This document shows positions 61,440 to 64,000 of a stretch of DNA of 64,000 bases, one piece after another. The position numbers and the translations under genes were made by a program. Under the pieces are notes generated by a model that was not told the DNA's origin, searched no databases, and was given only the letters and a program-made list of their open reading frames with translations. The stretch covers positions 20,049,001-20,113,000 of the forward strand of contig CM044311.1 of assembly GCA_024291935.2 (NCBI GenBank), read 5' to 3'. Source of the stretch: Okapia johnstoni. Lineage: Eukaryota; Chordata; Mammalia; Artiodactyla; Giraffidae. Numbering within the stretch: the stretch's first letter is position 1; every line of letters begins with the position of its first letter.

Positions 61440-62050
61440 TGATTCAGAAATCTTGGGAAAGGTGGTTCACTAAATACTGCCTGTCTCAATTTTGGAAAAT
61501 CTCCACTTTCATGTCAAGTCAGGGTATGATGCTTTCCTTAAGATTATCATGTGAATTTGAGAGTCTATTCTTTCATGTTTGGTGGCACAGGGATTGGTTA
61601 GCAGTACCTGATAGGAGATTCTCCAGTGTGATTGAAGAGGGTTCTTCTGAAGGTGTTTTTTCTTTTTTTCCAATAGACAAAATCAGATGATTGCAAGTAT
61701 GATATTTAAGGTTTTTGTCACCCAAAGGCACACACTATGAAAAGATTGCTCTGTCAGAGCACTGTTATTTTTAATAGAAGGCATTAGGCCTTGCAATAGT
61801 GGAACACTCCTTTTATCAGGTGTAGGTCAAAAGAAGCAAGAAATAGGTGCATTGGGCAATCTTTGACTATTTCAAAGGATGACAATGTATGACTTCCAAA
61901 AGGGGTGGTTATGAGATTTTAAAAGACCAATGGCAATTGTTTTGTCCAAGGAATTTGTAGAGTTTCTACAAATTTTGGCGATTTAATCTTAATAATGTCT
62001 TTAATGCTTTTCCCTAAATCAGAAGATTAAAGGGTAGTAAGCACAGCAAA
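61440..62050 (-). mobile_element. pol: Class I ERV pol remnant: integrase C-terminal part
   Basis: Read on the minus strand in changing frames, this part shows features of a gamma-like (ERV1) integrase C-terminal region: a short PFG box near 61890, 'HYCKGLMPSIK' near 61800, 'EQSFHS' near 61755 and 'DFVYWKK' near 61670, then 'YQVLLTNPCATK' near 61590. Integrase normally inserts viral DNA into the host chromosome. Several stops and frame changes make this a dead copy. It continues the segment right of 62640; a BovB and SINE fragment separates them. Env was not recognised downstream. Confidence 0.72.
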
Positions 62051-62651
62051 CTAGACAGCATATTAAAAAGCAGAGACATTACTTTGCCAACAAAGTAGCC
62101 TTGTCTACTCAAAGCTATGGTTTTTCCAGTGGTCATGTATGGATGTGAGAGTTGGACTGTGAAGAAACCTGAGCGCCGAAGAATTGATGCTTTTGAACTG
62201 TGGTGTTGGAGAAGACTCTTGAGAGTCCCTTGGACTGCAAGGAGATCCAACCAGTCCATCCTAAAGGAGATCAGCCCTGGGTGTTCATTGGAAGGACTGA
62301 TGTTGAAGCTGAAACTCCAATACTTTGGCCACCTCATGTGAAGAGTTGACTCATTGGAAAAGACCCTAATGCTGGGAAGAATTGGGGGCAGTAGAAGGGG
62401 ACTGCAGAGGATGAGATGGCTGGATGGCATCACCGACTCGATGGACATGAGTTTGGGTAAACTTCAGGAGTTGGTGATGGATAGGGAGGCCTGGTGTGCT
62501 GCGATTCATGGGGTCGCAAAGAGTCAGACACGACTGAGCAACTGAACTGAAGTGAACTGAACTGCTGCTGCTGCTGCTGCTGCTAAGTTGCTTCAGTCAT
62601 GCCCGACCCTGTGCGACCCCATAGACGGCAGCCCACCTGAAGCACAGTAAA
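62039..62651 (+). mobile_element. BovB plus Bov-A2 fragment sharing one TSD, inside ERV
   Basis: Sense BovB (62051 to about 62562) encodes the ORF2 C-terminus (MVFPVVMYGCESWTVKK; 62354-62545 ends [10 protein letters not shown]). It is followed directly by (CTG)n and an antisense Bov-A2 tail fragment to 62639. Duplications aagcacagcaaa (62039-62050) and aagcacagtaaa (62640-62651) enclose both. Confidence 0.88.
62563..62639 (-). mobile_element. Bov-A2 tail fragment with (CTG)n
   Basis: About seven CTG units, then 'aagttgcttcagtcatgccc' and 'ccatagacggcagcccacc'. Only the 3' part of an antisense Bov-A2; it abuts the ERV target-site duplication. Confidence 0.88.
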
Positions 62652-63563
62652 AGTATGGCAAAATCCATCTAACAGCACAAAGTTGTCTAATATCTTTTCA
62701 GAAAGTGGGTTTCTCAATGACTATAAAGTTCAAGAGGTATTCCCCAGGTAGGAATACATTTCCCAAAGGACTTTAGCCAAATGAGAAACAGTAGCTTATC
62801 TGTAAAGGAAGGCTTCCATTCAGTGTGAAAACATACAGGCCAGGAGTAAAATACATGTATATCCATTAGAATGAGGGAGCTGTATGAAATCCATTTACCA
62901 GAAAATGAATAGTCTATTAGGCAGTTTTAAATGCCCAGGGGCAGCATGAACAGGCTCCCCCGCTTGGACGATGGGACAAGTGAGGTAGGCACTTGTGTGA
63001 CCATGTTAATATTTCCTCACCAACACTGATTCGTGAAGACTGTCATTTGATCAGTAGAACTATGGTCTAATGGATAGACAGTGATAAGAATGGGGATTTT
63101 AGCATGGGTTGTTATTTAATCCTAACCAGAGCCATCTCTTTTAATCAAAACAATGATTTTTGAATTTCCATTACTGTTTTTTCTTTTCTGAGGCCTGTCA
63201 TTGGGCTTCTCTAGCCAATTTTTCTAAATTATCATTTGGGGAAATATCCCTTTGGACAGAGGTTTGGCTTCTCCCGGTCCCTTTAAGGGTGGCATATCTT
63301 GCGGAAATATCAACAAAATGATTCCCTTGAACCTCCAGAGATTCAAGTTTACAATGCCCCAAACTTTTGCCAACTACAATGGCAGGTAAAAGTATTTTAT
63401 CCAGTAATTGCTAAACTTTGGGCCATTTTAAATTTTATTTCCCCTCGAAGTAAGGAAGAGATGTTGCTTTTCAGAGCATTGCAAAATACTGAGATATCCC
63501 CAAAGCATATCTGCTATCAGTATAAACATTTACCTTTTTGTTTTTGACTAAAGTACAAGCCCC

Positions 63564-63688
63564 TATAAAAGCATGTGCATGCGTGCTGAGTAACTTCAGT
63601 CATGTCCAACTCTTCACGACCTTATGAACTATGTAGCCAGCCAGCCTCCTCAGTCTGTGGGATTCTCCTGGCAAGAATATAAGAGCAT
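63564..63688 (-). mobile_element. Bov-tA SINE nested in ERV RNase H, 11-base TSD
   Basis: Antisense SINE tail half (63575-63677), 'tgctgagtaacttcagtcat ... gattctcctggcaagaa'. Flanked by tataaaagcat (63564-63574) and tataagagcat (63678-63688). It splits the RNase H coding remnant between PELYAL and VNVYTDSRYA. Confidence 0.9.
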
Positions 63689-63794
63689 ATAACTCAGGGT
63701 TTTTTTTTGTTTTTTTTTTTGGCTAAAATAGCCATAGGTAAGCATGTTGCCTCAACAAAATTAAAAGGAGTTGCAACAGCATACCCAGTACAGT

Positions 63795-63915
63795 ATTTGC
63801 CGTTGTAACTCTTTTTTCTTTTTGGTAGGCGGATCTTAGTTCCCAAACCAGGGATTGAACCCTCAGCATGAAGTTCTAACCCCTGGACCATCAGGTAAGT
63901 CCCATTGTCACCTTT
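63795..63915 (-). mobile_element. CHR-2 type SINE nested in ERV
   Basis: Antisense tRNA-Glu-type SINE: T-rich tail (63811-63822), 'ggcggatcttagttcccaaa', 'ccagggattgaaccctcagc', 'cccctggaccatcaggtaag'. Diverged flanking repeats resemble ccgttgtaactcttt and ccattgtcacctttt. RNase H sequence resumes on both sides. Confidence 0.85.
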
Positions 63916-64000
63916 TAGAAAGAACCATCAATGAACCATGAGAAGTCAATTATCCAGAGGAATTTCCTGCAGATCATTACAAGGATTCAGAAGATGGCCT

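Larger units (their letters stand above)
62640..64000 (-). mobile_element. pol: Class I ERV pol remnant: RNase H and integrase, runs off window
   Basis: Minus-strand pol remnant read in several frames, from right to left. RNase H begins near 63940 with FIDGS (63921-63935, first catalytic Asp), continues through GKYCTGYAVATP (about 63750-63800) and PELYAL (about 63690), and reaches VNVYTDSRYA (TDSRYA at 63504-63521, another catalytic Asp) and 'GNHFVDISAR' near 63310. The integrase zinc-finger/core region follows (PGHLKLPN near 62930), then WGIP and a degraded 'ETHF' box near 62705-62745, where the preceding catalytic block carries a stop. Bov-tA and CHR-2 insertions interrupt it. The rest of the provirus should lie beyond 64000. 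Motif order supports a gammaretrovirus-like class I ERV; the exact family was not assigned. Confidence 0.78.

Noticed and set aside
1..64000. CRISPR arrays, bacterial operons, riboswitches, tRNA or rRNA genes
   Set aside because: The sequence is mammalian. Regular repeats are SINEs or microsatellites; the tRNA-like parts are SINE heads, not functional tRNA genes.

Overview
The window is a piece of ruminant nuclear genome, most likely cattle or another bovid. The evidence is the density of ruminant-specific retroelements: about thirty Bov-tA/Bov-A2 SINEs, fourteen segments of the RTE LINE BovB, two CHR-2 type tRNA-Glu SINEs and artiodactyl L1 3' ends. The DNA is AT-rich with long (CA)n and (TG)n microsatellites. 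The species cannot be fixed from the sequence alone.

No intact protein-coding gene, RNA gene, CpG island or CRISPR-like array was recognised. The longest open frames lie inside transposable elements, mostly the C-terminal part of the BovB ORF2 protein. The window could be a gene desert or the inside of a large intron; no exon was identified.

Layout. 0-5.1 kb: truncated BovB, an old L1 end, two tandem Bov-tA copies, a MIR, and a 0.9-kb BovB interrupted by an L1 end with a 13-base target-site duplication (TSD). 5.1-9.2 kb: mostly unassigned AT-rich DNA. 9.2-12 kb: SINEs, a BovB remnant between the arms of a 46-base inverted repeat, an antisense ERV-type LTR and a longer BovB. 13.6-14.4 kb: an L2 interrupted by an L1 with a 5' inversion. 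14.7-31.1 kb: scattered SINEs, L1 ends and a BovB of about 1 kb carrying a nested Bov-A2. 31-45 kb: L2, L1 and SINE fragments in unassigned DNA. 45.4-48.9 kb and 51.2-55.0 kb: long stretches without young repeats. 49-51.2 kb and 55-57.6 kb: BovB and SINE clusters, plus an alternating CG/CA tract. 58.5-60.0 kb: a frameshifted copy of a MIA2/CTAGE5-MIA3 family transcript. 61.4-64.0 kb: an antisense class I endogenous retrovirus pol remnant, broken by three later insertions and leaving the window on the right.

The two most informative loci are the CTAGE-like retropseudogene and the ERV pol remnant. The most unusual structures are the 46-base inverted repeat around a BovB fragment (9975-10234), the twin-primed L1 (13866-14215), and a BovB plus Bov-A2 fragment sharing one pair of target-site duplications inside the ERV (62039-62651). 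I did not find a new biological system; the novelty here is retrotransposition structure.
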